Part shown: piece after piece, positions 1 through 8,293 of the stretch | Numbering within the stretch: the stretch's first letter is position 1 | Layout: the number at the start of each line of letters is the position of its first letter | NCBI GenBank assembly: GCA_003451645.1 | Contig: DMER01000137.1 | Span: 7,929 to 21,793, forward strand | DNA length: 13,865 nt | DNA from: Alphaproteobacteria bacterium | GTDB lineage: Bacteria > Pseudomonadota > Alphaproteobacteria > Micropepsales > Micropepsaceae | Direction: 5' to 3' | Translations under genes and position numbers: made by a program | Notes under the pieces: generated by a model | What the model saw: the letters and a program-made list of their open reading frames with translations, nothing else | Databases searched by the model: none | Told to the model about the DNA's origin: nothing

Positions 1-3000
1 TACACCCCATTTGCAGTAAATGGCGCACTCGGGTTTCCAATTATCGCCCCATTCTTGGCTGATGTGGACACCCGCACCCCCGCTATCGTCGGAACCGATA
101 GCCAGCCCATTTTCTTGGACCTCGACACGATTAATGGCGTGGTCACGATGACGTGGAAAGACGTCAACTATTTCGAATTTGGCGGGGACAAAAAGAACTC
201 GTTTCAATTGCAGCTGTTTGATCGTGGCAACGGCAATTTTGACATGGTGTTCCGCTATGAAGACATTAATTGGACGACGGGCGATGCGTCCGGCGGCACG
301 GGCGGTCTGGGCGGAACAATTGCTCGTGCAGGATATTCTGCTGGCGATGGCGTAAACTTCTTCGAGTTACCTGCCTCGGGAAATCAGGCCCAAATCCTCG
401 ATCTCGAGAGCGCGCTGGGCAACACCGGCGTAAGAGGGTTGTGGGTCTTCTTTGTTCGCGACGGCCGAGTGTTCGATCCGTCACAAGGCATCGGCGTCTA
501 CAGCGAAGTACAGCATTGGGCTGGTGGCTTCACTAACGAGGCCACTGGCGTCATTCGCGGTTTCCGCCATGGCGTGCAGATGCGCGGCAATTCTTTCACT
601 GGCAATTTTGAGAACCTCAACGTCATCGAGGGTCTAAGTGGGACTGGTGTCGATCTGGAGTTTTTCACCTTCGATGGCGATTTCATCGTTGGCGAAGGCG
701 CCCGCATTGCTGGCGGCCAGACTGGCGCGCGGCTTGCCCTTCGCACGTGGAATGGCGATGCCTTAATCAATGGCGAGATTGAGGGAAATGCAGAGAACAC
801 CGGGCTGCATATTCTGACCAAGGACCTGCTTGGCGGTATCCAAGTTGGTGAAACAGGCACAATCACGGCCCTGTCCAATGCCCTGAAGCTTGAAGTCGAG
901 ACAGTTCGCGACCCTGTGGCGATCCGGGGGCGGGTTGAAGCAACGGGTGAGAACGGTGTGGCTATTGCGATTTTGCCGTACACCGATTTGGGTGACGGCG
1001 GCGAGGGTGGAGAAGGCGGCGAGGGATTCGTTGATGACTATCTGGGAGTCTCAGGGTCTGAAGCGCTACCACTCGGGATCGACATGGGACTTGCCGCTGG
1101 CCTTGAGATCACTGGTGCGGTCTTAGCGCCCGATACCGGCACCGGCATCGACGTCGGCAATTATGTCGGAGTGAGGGGTATCACGAATAATGGCGGCAAG
1201 ATTGATGCCGGGACTGCGCTGATCCACCGCGACGGCTTTGGCAGCCTCACCTTCTCGCAAAAGGGGGCAGGTGCGCAAACCTGTGGCAATATCATTTTTG
1301 CAAACACAGCCGACGATTTCGCCGAATTTCAAGGCGGCAACTATACGGGAGAGATTGCCGGCGCTGGCGAGAATGATTTTGTGTTCGTCAATCCCAATGA
1401 TGCCGACGTCGCATTCGTCTCGGGCAACGCGGCTGGGCTAGGCACTTTTGAGGTCACCGACGAGGACGAAGATGGGTCGGGGCGAACCGTCATTGGGTCA
1501 TCGGCATTCGATGCCAATGGCGAGGGCTTCGATGTGTTTGCCCAAACGATCATTCTCAAGGGTAAGGTTTTCGTCGACGATCAGACGGACCTCGTTGCGA
1601 CCGATCTGACTTTTGATCAGAATAGTGAGACCTCCGTCTTTCTGACCACGGACACCTCCCAAAAGCCAAGCTTTGTGTCTGACAGCCCCCTGGTCCTCAA
1701 GGGCGCTTTGCGGGCAGTGCTGGATTCGAGCTTCCAAGGAACTACGCAGCGTGAGTTTGTATATGAAGACGTCTTCCAAAGCATCGACAGCATCATCAAT
1801 GAGTTGAGCACAGCGTTTGCCGCAGGCAGTTCCGGATTGTTCACGGTGTCAGTCGAAATTGAAGATGCCGGCGTGATTGAGGAGGATTCGCTTGCGCTCG
1901 GCCAGCAATCCTTGCGCGCCTTATTGACTGGCGGGCAGACCGGCAATCTTGTGGTGACGCGGCTGTCGCTCGCAAACCTTCCTTGCGGTGGTAATTCGAA
2001 CCAGAACGCTGTGGGGCAGGCGCTTGAGAAAGTGTTCACCGATGGCACCCCTGGATTTTCTTCCACATTCAATACCATCGCGCAGCTGAGCGACATCTGC
2101 GGGGCCGTCGACATTTTCGATAGTTACGCTGGCGTGTCTTTGGCTGACTCGCCGTTCTCAATTATTCAAGTCGACGAGTTGCTGCTTGAATTAATAACGA
2201 GGCGCATAGACCCTGCAAGCAACCTCGATCCGGCAAACTGCCAAGTAGTTAGCGTTGGCCGCAATTGTTTCACTCAGTATGCGCAAGCTGGAGCCGTGCC
2301 TGGGCAAGTTATGTCGGATGGCGATCCGTTCGCGTGGCTTCGGACAGGCAACAGGCGCGCTGGATCGACTGCGGTCTGGGGCCGCGCTGTTGGCGCCTTT
2401 GGCGAGCGCGATCCAGGGCCTTTCTCGCAGGGTTCAGAGCAACAGACCGCTGGCCTGGTTGCCGGTGCGGACCACGTCTTGGATGAGACGTTCTTGGCCG
2501 GCGCTGCTTTGCAATGGACGGACAGTGAGGTCGACTTCAACAACAGCCTGGATCAGGCTGAGGTTCAGACCTTACAGATTGGAGTCTACTTCTCGTGGGG
2601 CGATGCGCGCCTCTATGTCAACGGCATGGGAAGCGTGATCGTTCGGGAGTTTGAAACGCGCAGGACCTTGATCACCGGCGAGACGCCGCGCGCCGAGTTC
2701 GACTCGGTCGCGGGACAAGGGCAGCTCGAGCTTGGCGCTGTCTATGAGCTGGACGGTGCACGCGTTCAGCCAACACTGACCGTCAACTACTCCAAACAAT
2801 GGGTCGACGGCTATTCCGAAACCGGTGCCGGCGTGCTTGGTCTGACCGTGGCGGACAATGAAATCGAGAGCCTCTCGTCGACGCTTGGGATCAAGGTAGC
2901 GGCCACACTGAGAGAAGGCGGATTTACCGTGACGCCGGAATTCCGCGCCCAATGGCGGCACGAATACCTCGATACCCGTCAGGTCATCACCGCCAGCTTC

Positions 3001-3186
3001 GTTGGCGCGCCGGGTGCACCGTTTACGGTGCGCAGCGACACCGTCGGCCGGGACACCGCCATCTTGGCCGCTGGTTTGACCATGCCCGCTTGGGAGAATG
3101 CTGTGGTCTATACGGACTATGAAGCGGCGCTCAATGAGGCCTATGACAGCCACACAGTGTCGATTGGCCTAAGGGTGTCGTGGTAG
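1..3186 (+). CDS. NIDO-domain autotransporter (partial, 5' end outside window)
   Basis: Surface or secreted protein of the type V (autotransporter) class. The reading frame is open at base 1, so the start codon and signal peptide lie outside; 1061 residues are visible. The first ~150 residues match the nidogen-like (NIDO) domain pattern: PFLADVDTR, then TWKDVNYF, NSFQLQLFDRGNGNFDMVFRYE in two parts, a GGTGGLGG stretch and GLWVF. A long, Gly/Asp/Asn-rich, β-helix-like passenger follows, with a small Gly-Glu repeat. Cysteines are few and fall mostly in the last part of the passenger. From about base 2365 to the stop, the alternating pattern (VWGRAVGAFG, GLVAGADHVLD, LAGAALQWTDSEVDF, LQIGVYFSWGDARLYVNG) is a typical autotransporter β-barrel. 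The protein ends in a terminal Trp (GLRVSW), as outer-membrane barrel proteins often end in an aromatic residue for BAM recognition. Role inferred: adhesion or matrix contact; the ligand is unknown. Confidence 0.88.
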   Translation, partial: YTPFAVNGALGFPIIAPFLADVDTRTPAIVGTDSQPIFLDLDTINGVVTMTWKDVNYFEFGGDKKNSFQLQLFDRGNGNFDMVFRYEDINWTTGDASGGTGGLGGTIARAGYSAGDGVNFFELPASGNQAQILDLESALGNTGVRGLWVFFVRDGRVFDPSQGIGVYSEVQHWAGGFTNEATGVIRGFRHGVQMRGNSFTGNFENLNVIEGLSGTGVDLEFFTFDGDFIVGEGARIAGGQTGARLALRTWNGDALINGEIEGNAENTGLHILTKDLLGGIQVGETGTITALSNALKLEVETVRDPVAIRGRVEATGENGVAIAILPYTDLGDGGEGGEGGEGFVDDYLGVSGSEALPLGIDMGLAAGLEITGAVLAPDTGTGIDVGNYVGVRGITNNGGKIDAGTALIHRDGFGSLTFSQKGAGAQTCGNIIFANTADDFAEFQGGNYTGEIAGAGENDFVFVNPNDADVAFVSGNAAGLGTFEVTDEDEDGSGRTVIGSSAFDANGEGFDVFAQTIILKGKVFVDDQTDLVATDLTFDQNSETSVFLTTDTSQKPSFVSDSPLVLKGALRAVLDSSFQGTTQREFVYEDVFQSIDSIINELSTAFAAGSSGLFTVSVEIEDAGVIEEDSLALGQQSLRALLTGGQTGNLVVTRLSLANLPCGGNSNQNAVGQALEKVFTDGTPGFSSTFNTIAQLSDICGAVDIFDSYAGVSLADSPFSIIQVDELLLELITRRIDPASNLDPANCQVVSVGRNCFTQYAQAGAVPGQVMSDGDPFAWLRTGNRRAGSTAVWGRAVGAFGERDPGPFSQGSEQQTAGLVAGADHVLDETFLAGAALQWTDSEVDFNNSLDQAEVQTLQIGVYFSWGDARLYVNGMGSVIVREFETRRTLITGETPRAEFDSVAGQGQLELGAVYELDGARVQPTLTVNYSKQWVDGYSETGAGVLGLTVADNEIESLSSTLGIKVAATLREGGFTVTPEFRAQWRHEYLDTRQVITASFVGAPGAPFTVRSDTVGRDTAILAAGLTMPAWENAVVYTDYEAALNEAYDSHTVSIGLRVSW
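1000..1026 (+). repeat. Short in-frame Gly-Glu-Gly repeat
   Basis: Three tandem, imperfect 9-base units (GGCGAGGGT, GGAGAAGGC, GGCGAGGGA) encode GEG three times inside the autotransporter passenger. The units differ only at third or synonymous positions. The repeat probably forms a flexible linker between two passenger segments. It is too short and too diverged to be an obvious phase-variation tract, and unit changes would keep the frame. Confidence 0.6.
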
Positions 3187-3194
3187 ATAGCGCC

Positions 3195-3368
3195 TCAGCT
3201 TCGCCACGCGCGTTCGTGGACGAAGTAGGCAACGGTATTGCAAGCGGGCTCGATCAGCGCGATGGCTGAGGCTATCGGCGCTGATCCTGTGAGTGCATAG
3301 GCAACACCAAATGCAACACTGAAGTGAACAATGGCAAAGGTTCCAGTTTTTGCGAGCGAGCGGGTCAT
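3195..3368 (-). CDS. DUF2061 family small membrane protein
   Basis: A 57-residue protein of unknown function. The translation begins MTRSLAKTGTFAIVHFSVAF and ends in LIEPACNTVAYFVHERAW plus two residues. This fits the DUF2061 pattern: a very short protein with a first hydrophobic helix (about residues 10–27), a conserved 'LTG' turn, a second helix with Ile-Glu-Pro, and a C-terminal 'YFxHExxW' motif. It is probably an inner-membrane protein with two membrane segments. A strong Shine-Dalgarno sequence lies 7 bases before the ATG. That, together with the family motif, supports a real gene despite its small size. It stands alone on the minus strand, divergent from rimO and convergent with the autotransporter. 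An AT-rich palindrome sits just upstream of its ribosome binding site. Confidence 0.85.
   Translation of the reverse strand: MTRSLAKTGTFAIVHFSVAFGVAYALTGSAPIASAIALIEPACNTVAYFVHERAWRS
3199..3225. terminator. Hairpin between convergent genes (possible bidirectional terminator)
   Basis: CTTCGCCACG (3199–3208) and CGTGG-A-CGAAG (3215–3225) pair into a 10-base-pair stem with one bulged A and a six-base loop. It starts 12 bases after the autotransporter stop codon and covers the last codons of the small minus-strand gene that converges on it. No run of T follows in either direction, so it is not a textbook intrinsic terminator. It could stall polymerase or protect the 3' ends of both transcripts. 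Confidence 0.35.
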
Positions 3369-3372
3369 GGCG

Positions 3373-3379
3373 TCTCCTT
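3373..3379 (-). promoter_or_regulatory. Shine-Dalgarno of the DUF2061 gene
   Basis: AAGGAGA, read on the minus strand, is a near-perfect Shine-Dalgarno sequence 4 bases (CGCC... minus-strand spacing of about 4–7) upstream of the ATG at 3368. Most other genes in this window lack such a site, so its presence helps prove the short gene and fixes its start. Confidence 0.75.
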
Positions 3380-3383
3380 TTCT

Positions 3384-3406
3384 AGAATAATTATGATATG
3401 CATTCT
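3384..3406. promoter_or_regulatory. AT-rich palindrome, candidate operator (Fur-like)
   Basis: A 23-base imperfect dyad with outer arms AGAAT/ATTCT and inner halves TAT/ATA lies between the divergent DUF2061 gene and rimO, 15 bases upstream of the DUF2061 ATG. It also contains TATGAT and, on the other strand, TATCAT, which could serve as -10 elements. Aligned by eye to the classical 19-base Fur box, about 11 positions agree, which is suggestive only. It could be an operator over the start site of the small gene, or simply an AT-rich promoter region. Confidence 0.35.
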
Positions 3407-3508
3407 TATAGCGGGTGGCAACCGGCCCTGAGTCGAAAATGCGGGTGTCATATCTATTCGTGAAACGTGGGCTTGCTGAAGCGGGCCCCGCCAGCTACAT
3501 CCGCCGCC

Positions 3509-4855
3509 ATGCCGTCAACCCGCCCCCGCAAGTCCGACAACACCACCGCCACGCCCAAGATTGGCGTCGTCAGCCTTGGCTGCCCAAAAGCGCTCGTCGA
3601 TTCAGAGCGCATCATCACGCAGTTGCGCGCGCAAGGGTATCAGTTGAGCGGCGACTACGCCGGTGCAGATCTGGTCTTGGTCAACACCTGCGGGTTTTTG
3701 GACTCGGCGCGCGCGGAGTCGCTTGACGCTATTGGCGAGGCCCTGGCCGAGAACGGCCGCGTCGTCGTGACAGGCTGCCTTGGTGCCGAGGAGGCCCTCA
3801 TCCGAGAGACCCATCCGGATGTTCTCGCGGTCACCGGCCCGCATCAATATGAACAAGTCATGGCAGCGGTGAATGCTCACCTACCCCGCCCTCATGATCC
3901 CTATACGGACATTATTCCGCCACAAGGCTTGCGCCTGACGCCCCGGCATTATGCCTATTTGAAGATCTCAGAAGGGTGCAATCACAGCTGTTCGTTCTGC
4001 ATCATTCCGCATTTGCGAGGTAAGCTGGCCTCACGCCAGCTCAACGACGTGATGAAGGAGGCCGAGCGTCTAGCAGCTGCGGGCGTGAAAGAGCTGCTCG
4101 TGATCAGCCAAGACACCTCAGCCTATGGTGTCGATCTCAAGCACGCGGCCTCGGAATGGCGGGGGCAAAGCCGGCGGGCGCATTTCCAGGATTTGTGTGA
4201 CGCGCTGGGCGAACTCGGTGTCTGGGTTCGGCTGCATTATGTCTATCCATACCCCCATGTGGACGCGGTTGTTCCGCTGATGGCTGAGGGAAAGATTCTC
4301 CCCTATCTCGACATTCCTTTTCAGCACGGCAGCGCGTCAGTGCTCAAAGCGATGCGCAGGCCAGCGGCGCAAGAGAAAACCTTGCGGCGGATTGAGGCGT
4401 GGCGGCGGGATTGTCCGGAGATCGCGATCCGCTCGACTTTCATTGTCGGATTTCCAGGCGAGACAGAGGCTGATTTTGAGGAGTTGCTTGACTGGCTCGA
4501 GGCCGCTCAGATCGACCGGGCCGGTTGCTTCAAGTTTGAGCCGGTGACCGGTGCGCCGGCGAATGCGTTGCCAAATCATGTCGCGCCAGAGATCGCGCAG
4601 GAGCGTTTTGAGCGGTTCATGCTCGCGCAGCAAGCGATCAGTGCGGCAAAGCTCAAGCGGAAGGTCGGGCAAACAATCGACGTCATCCTGGATCATGTCG
4701 CCGGCACCAAGGCGCAAGGCCGCTCCAAAGCGGACGCGCCTGAAGTCGATGGCGTCGTGAAAGTCAGCAAGCTCGCAGGCGCCCAGACTGGCGATATCAT
4801 CCGTGTCCGGATCACGAGCGCAAGCGAGCACGATTTGACCGGTGTTGCCGCATGA
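3509..4855 (+). CDS. rimO: Ribosomal protein S12 methylthiotransferase RimO
   Basis: Radical-SAM enzyme that adds a methylthio group to a conserved Asp of ribosomal protein S12. The N-terminal UPF0004 domain has its three cluster-binding cysteines in SLGCPK (residue 25), NTCGF (61) and TGCLG (90). The radical-SAM motif CNHSCSFC supplies cysteines at 157, 161 and 164. The C-terminal ~65 residues form a TRAM domain. The motif [12 protein letters not shown] and the segment [11 protein letters not shown] point to RimO rather than the tRNA enzyme MiaB. I chose the ATG at 3509 (448 residues), which gives a family-typical length; a GTG at 3467 would add 14 residues with no family match. Neither start has a clear Shine-Dalgarno sequence, so a leaderless mRNA is possible. 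Its TGA overlaps the next gene's ATG. Confidence 0.95.
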   Translation: MPSTRPRKSDNTTATPKIGVVSLGCPKALVDSERIITQLRAQGYQLSGDYAGADLVLVNTCGFLDSARAESLDAIGEALAENGRVVVTGCLGAEEALIRETHPDVLAVTGPHQYEQVMAAVNAHLPRPHDPYTDIIPPQGLRLTPRHYAYLKISEGCNHSCSFCIIPHLRGKLASRQLNDVMKEAERLAAAGVKELLVISQDTSAYGVDLKHAASEWRGQSRRAHFQDLCDALGELGVWVRLHYVYPYPHVDAVVPLMAEGKILPYLDIPFQHGSASVLKAMRRPAAQEKTLRRIEAWRRDCPEIAIRSTFIVGFPGETEADFEELLDWLEAAQIDRAGCFKFEPVTGAPANALPNHVAPEIAQERFERFMLAQQAISAAKLKRKVGQTIDVILDHVAGTKAQGRSKADAPEVDGVVKVSKLAGAQTGDIIRVRITSASEHDLTGVAA

Positions 4856-5664
4856 TTGCTTGGATCGCCCAAGTCCTTGCTAACCCCACGACAGAGCGTG
4901 TTATCACCGCGCTGATCCTGCTCAATGCCGTGACGCTTGGGCTGGAGACCTCGCCCTCGATCATGGCCGAGTGGGGCCCGGCGCTGCACACGCTTGATCG
5001 CTTGCTGCTGGGCATCTTTGCGGTGGAGTTGCTCGCCCGCATCGCGGTTCAGCGCTGGGCCTTCTTCCGGGACGCTTGGAATGTCTTTGATTTTGCAGTT
5101 GTCGCGATCGCATTTCTTCCGGCAACCGGCGCACTGTCCGTATTGCGGGCCTTACGCGTCTTGCGGGTCTTGCGTCTTATCACCGTGTTGCCGTCATTGA
5201 AGCGGGTGGTTGGTGCGCTGGTCAGCGCCCTGCCCGGCATGGGCTCGATCGCGCTGCTCCTGTTGCTGTTCCTCTATGTCGGCGCGGTCGTGGCGACCAA
5301 GCTGTTTCATGGCGCTCATCCCGATCTATTCGGTGATCTTGGCCGCTCGACCTACACCCTGGTTCAGCTCATGACGCTCGATGGCTGGTCGGCCGAGATC
5401 GTAGGGCCGGTCATGACAACCCATCCCTATTCCTGGCTGTTCTTTCTGCCTTTCGTGTTGGCCACCGCCTTCACCGTGCTCAACCTCTTCATCGGCATTG
5501 TGGTCAGCGCCATGCAAACCGAGCATGAGAAAGCGCGCGCCACACAACACGAGGAAGAGCTGCGCAGTGCAGCCAACGATCAGGCAATGATGTTGGCAGA
5601 GTTGCGGGCGCTAAGGGTTGAGGTTGCCGACATGCGCCAAAGTCTTGCCCGCCAACAACCATGA
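4852..5664 (+). CDS. Voltage-gated ion channel (Ion_trans family)
   Basis: Inner-membrane cation channel subunit of 270 residues, probably a homotetramer like the bacterial NaChBac/NavAb channels. Six membrane segments are visible: S1 ~17–35, S2 ~48–66, S3 ~73–91, S4 ~95–119, S5 ~128–150, S6 ~195–220. S4 carries arginines every third residue (R99, R102, R105, R108), the voltage-sensor signature. The pore loop has the selectivity filter T175-L-D-G-W-S180, where NavAb has TLESWS. The Asp and Gly substitutions leave ion choice open, and calcium permeation is possible. The C-terminal tail (~222–266) has heptad-like spacing fitting a tetrameric coiled coil. The ATG overlaps the rimO stop by four bases (ATGA), suggesting translational coupling. 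A general 'ion transporter' call is safe; the ion carried is not known. Confidence 0.9.
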   Translation: MIAWIAQVLANPTTERVITALILLNAVTLGLETSPSIMAEWGPALHTLDRLLLGIFAVELLARIAVQRWAFFRDAWNVFDFAVVAIAFLPATGALSVLRALRVLRVLRLITVLPSLKRVVGALVSALPGMGSIALLLLLFLYVGAVVATKLFHGAHPDLFGDLGRSTYTLVQLMTLDGWSAEIVGPVMTTHPYSWLFFLPFVLATAFTVLNLFIGIVVSAMQTEHEKARATQHEEELRSAANDQAMMLAELRALRVEVADMRQSLARQQP

Positions 5665-5673
5665 GCCATAGCC

Positions 5674-6567
5674 ATGCGCTTCTATGACCAACTCACCTCC
5701 CGGCGTGCCAGCTTCGCCCGCCGCATCGCTGATGGCCCGATCGTTGTGGCGCCAGGGGTCTATGACCTCCTCTCGGCCAAGATTGCCGATGCGCTTGGTT
5801 TTGCGGCGCTCTACATGACCGGGTATGGCATAAATGCGTCACTGCTGGGGCGGCCAGATGCGGGACTCGGTACGTTTCGGGATTTTGTCGAACGCGTGCG
5901 CACACTCAGTGAGCAGACCCAAACACCCCTCATTGCGGATGCCGACACTGGGTTTGGCGGCGCCTTGAATGTGCAAGAGACTGTGCGTGGCTATGAGCGC
6001 GCGGGTGCTGCAGCCATTCAAATCGAGGATCAGGTCTTCCCCAAACGATGCGGCCATACGCTCGGGCGTGAGGTCGTGCCCACTGCCGACATGGTCCTAA
6101 AGATCCGCGTCGCCTGCGACACGCGTGAGGATCCCAATTTTCTGATCATCGCACGTACGGATGCACGCACGACGCAGGGGCTTGATGAAGCGCTAACCCG
6201 TGCGAAGGCCTATCGCGACGCGGGAGCCGATATCCTATTTGTCGAGTCGCCTGAGAGTGCGGATGAGTTGGCGCAGATCGGCCGTGCGCTAAAGGGCACA
6301 CCTCTTCTCGCCAATATGGTCCCCGGCGGGCGGACGCCTGTCCAGTCCGCGGCCGAACTTGAGGCAATGGGGTTTCGTTTGGTGATCCATCCGGGCGCCT
6401 GTTTGGCGCCAGCCGCGGGCGCCATGAGGGCAGCGCTCAAGCATCTGCAGTCCCACGGCGACAGCCGTGGCGCACCAGGGTCTGCCTTTTCGTTTACAGA
6501 GCTCCATCCGATTGTCGGCTTTGATCAGGTCTGGGCGTTTGATGAGAAATATCGCGGCACCCATTGA
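5674..6567 (+). CDS. Isocitrate lyase/PEP mutase superfamily enzyme
   Basis: Cytosolic (βα)8-barrel enzyme of 297 residues acting on a small 2-oxo- or hydroxy-carboxylic acid. Visible signatures are YMTGYG and LGRPDAGLGT early on, the metal-binding ADADTGFG (Asp89, Asp91), IEDQ (Glu118, Asp119), the catalytic-loop motif KRCGH (Cys126) and IIARTDA (Arg161). KRCGH indicates a C–C lyase such as 2-methylisocitrate or 2,3-dimethylmalate lyase, rather than a true PEP mutase. The residues after it differ from the PrpB form I remember, and no prpC or prpD lies nearby, so PrpB is not assigned. It starts nine bases after the channel's stop, without a clear Shine-Dalgarno sequence, so coupled translation in one operon is likely. 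It converges with the next gene at a distance of eight bases. Confidence 0.85.
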   Translation: MRFYDQLTSRRASFARRIADGPIVVAPGVYDLLSAKIADALGFAALYMTGYGINASLLGRPDAGLGTFRDFVERVRTLSEQTQTPLIADADTGFGGALNVQETVRGYERAGAAAIQIEDQVFPKRCGHTLGREVVPTADMVLKIRVACDTREDPNFLIIARTDARTTQGLDEALTRAKAYRDAGADILFVESPESADELAQIGRALKGTPLLANMVPGGRTPVQSAAELEAMGFRLVIHPGACLAPAAGAMRAALKHLQSHGDSRGAPGSAFSFTELHPIVGFDQVWAFDEKYRGTH

Positions 6568-6575
6568 TGGCTCGC

Positions 6576-8267
6576 TCAGTCCTTTGTTGGGCGCAATAGA
6601 CCTGAGAAGGCGGCAATCGCAAGCGACGTCACGATCCACCCTAAGATGATCTCCAGTTCAAGCCAGGCTTGGGCGCGAAGCGGTGTGATTTCTTGGTCCA
6701 GCCTTGCCGCTGTGCGGTCCCAGAACACTGCGCTGGCGCCATCTGCCCCTTGCGTCGCGGCGCGGCTCGTCACTGGGTCATGATCACGGCTCGGCAGCCA
6801 GCGGCTTTCCTGATGAAGGTCAACAACCGGCAAGAAGACGTCGAGCGAATAAATCCAGGCATTGAAGCGGGGATAGTCGGGCGGAGGCGTGCGGGTCTCT
6901 GCATATTGCGGGCTTGCCAACACCGTCGGGTCAGACGGCGCCATGAGCCCCTGCCGATTAGCGCTCGCAAAGACTGCAACTCCAATGAGATAGATCACCA
7001 CCGCGGCATATACGGAGCGCATCGGTAAAAAGCCGTAGCCGGTAATCAGGCCGGAAAACCAACTCCAGGCCCATTGCCGCCAGGTCAGAGTTCCGGACCG
7101 GTGCAGGGCTTGTTCTTTGGCGATTGCCACAAACCGTGCGTCATTGACGTGGCCAGAGTTGCTCAAGCTCTGAATCAAATGTTCCCAAGGCTGCGCCTTG
7201 AAATCGCGACCCAAATCGCCTGGGCGCTGCAGCTTCAGCCAGCGCACACGCTTTTTGCCGGACCGGATAGTCGCCCGTCCGCCAAATCGTTCATAGTGGC
7301 AGCCGTCGATTTTGAGAAAGCCTGTCCGCTTGTCTGGCCACAAGGAGCCATCATCGCGGAATTCTTTGATGTGGGCCCCACGCAAATCCAAATGGCCGCG
7401 CAGCGATGCCTCGTGGCTGAAATTGCCTTCCTGGCTGAGGCCCAGGGCTGCGCCAATCTTCGCCTGGTTCACTGACAACGCCGTGCCACCCGGCGCCTCC
7501 AAGCGTGCGCCATCAAACAGCAGGCTGCCCGCAATGTCGCTGCGGCTCACATCAATCTGACCATGGGCTTCAAAGCCCTCGCGAAACGATGCGTCGCCTG
7601 AGATCCGCACGCCACGCGCGGTCAGAGCCACTGCCTGTCCTGGTGCTGCCTTGAGCACCGCACCTTGCGCATGCAGATTACCGTCCACCCTGAGCCGCGT
7701 GAGGTCCACGAGACCCACAGCGCGCAAGGCCCTTAAAGAGAACGAGGCGCCAAATTGCGCGCCATTGCAGTCCAAGGCCACGGCTCCGATCCCGCCGATC
7801 TCGGCGCCAGTGAATGACACTTCGGCGGCGACCTCCGCGCTCGTCAGATCGATGCGGTCCGGCGCGCGAAAGGGATTCTTGTCGCTCCGGCTCATGAGCA
7901 GTGGTCCGTCGATCCGCAACCGGTGGCCATGAAATCCTGGCAGGTTGCAGCCCCGCAGGCACAGAAGGCTCAGTTGGGCATGCCGGACATTGATGGCCTC
8001 GGCAAAGGTGCAATCGAAAAACCAAAGCGGGATGGTCACAATTGCGGATTCGAGATCCAAGTGCCCGGTGATCTTGGCGTCGTCGATGCGGATCCCCTTG
8101 GATTGAACCAGCACCGGCTGTTTGAAACCCGGCAAGAGCTCGCCAACCGTCAGAGCCTGTATGATATCGGCGCGCAGTTCAGCATCACCATCCGGACGCC
8201 AGACATCGCCCGCTTCCGCGGCGCGGACCAGCCTCAGCTCGGCTTGCGTCAGTTCCCCCGTCTCCAT
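6576..8267 (-). CDS. Unrecognised β-helix-like protein with C-terminal membrane anchor
   Basis: A 563-residue protein whose function I do not recognise. About residues 50–335 show short repeating β-type units with regularly spaced hydrophobic residues (IRIDDAKITGHLDLESAIV, then VDLTRLRVDGNLHAQGAVL, then IDVSRSDIAGSLLFDGARL), resembling pentapeptide-repeat or other right-handed solenoids without a strict five-residue code. A polar stretch with QPWEHLIQSLSNSGHVNDAR follows. Two hydrophobic segments come last (~418–437 and ~536–558). Between them is the striking motif YSLDVFLPVVDLHQESRWLP. I recall this motif from large uncharacterised bacterial membrane proteins with similar N-terminal parts. 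The ATG at 8267 is preferred over an in-frame GTG at 8297, because the GTG sits in a hairpin and adds ten unconserved-looking residues. It is probably an inner-membrane protein with the solenoid in the cytoplasm. Confidence 0.8.
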   Translation of the reverse strand: METGELTQAELRLVRAAEAGDVWRPDGDAELRADIIQALTVGELLPGFKQPVLVQSKGIRIDDAKITGHLDLESAIVTIPLWFFDCTFAEAINVRHAQLSLLCLRGCNLPGFHGHRLRIDGPLLMSRSDKNPFRAPDRIDLTSAEVAAEVSFTGAEIGGIGAVALDCNGAQFGASFSLRALRAVGLVDLTRLRVDGNLHAQGAVLKAAPGQAVALTARGVRISGDASFREGFEAHGQIDVSRSDIAGSLLFDGARLEAPGGTALSVNQAKIGAALGLSQEGNFSHEASLRGHLDLRGAHIKEFRDDGSLWPDKRTGFLKIDGCHYERFGGRATIRSGKKRVRWLKLQRPGDLGRDFKAQPWEHLIQSLSNSGHVNDARFVAIAKEQALHRSGTLTWRQWAWSWFSGLITGYGFLPMRSVYAAVVIYLIGVAVFASANRQGLMAPSDPTVLASPQYAETRTPPPDYPRFNAWIYSLDVFLPVVDLHQESRWLPSRDHDPVTSRAATQGADGASAVFWDRTAARLDQEITPLRAQAWLELEIILGWIVTSLAIAAFSGLLRPTKD

Positions 8268-8293
8268 CGCGCCCCCGCGCCATCGGCTCGCGT

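Noticed and set aside
2572..3153. A 193-codon minus-strand frame under the autotransporter barrel
   Set aside because: The plus-strand frame encodes a clear β-barrel with a terminal Trp. The antisense product has no family features.
5674..6567. Assignment as methylisocitrate lyase PrpB
   Set aside because: The KRCGH motif fits, but the flanking residues differ from the PrpB form and no prpC or prpD is nearby. Only the superfamily is supported.
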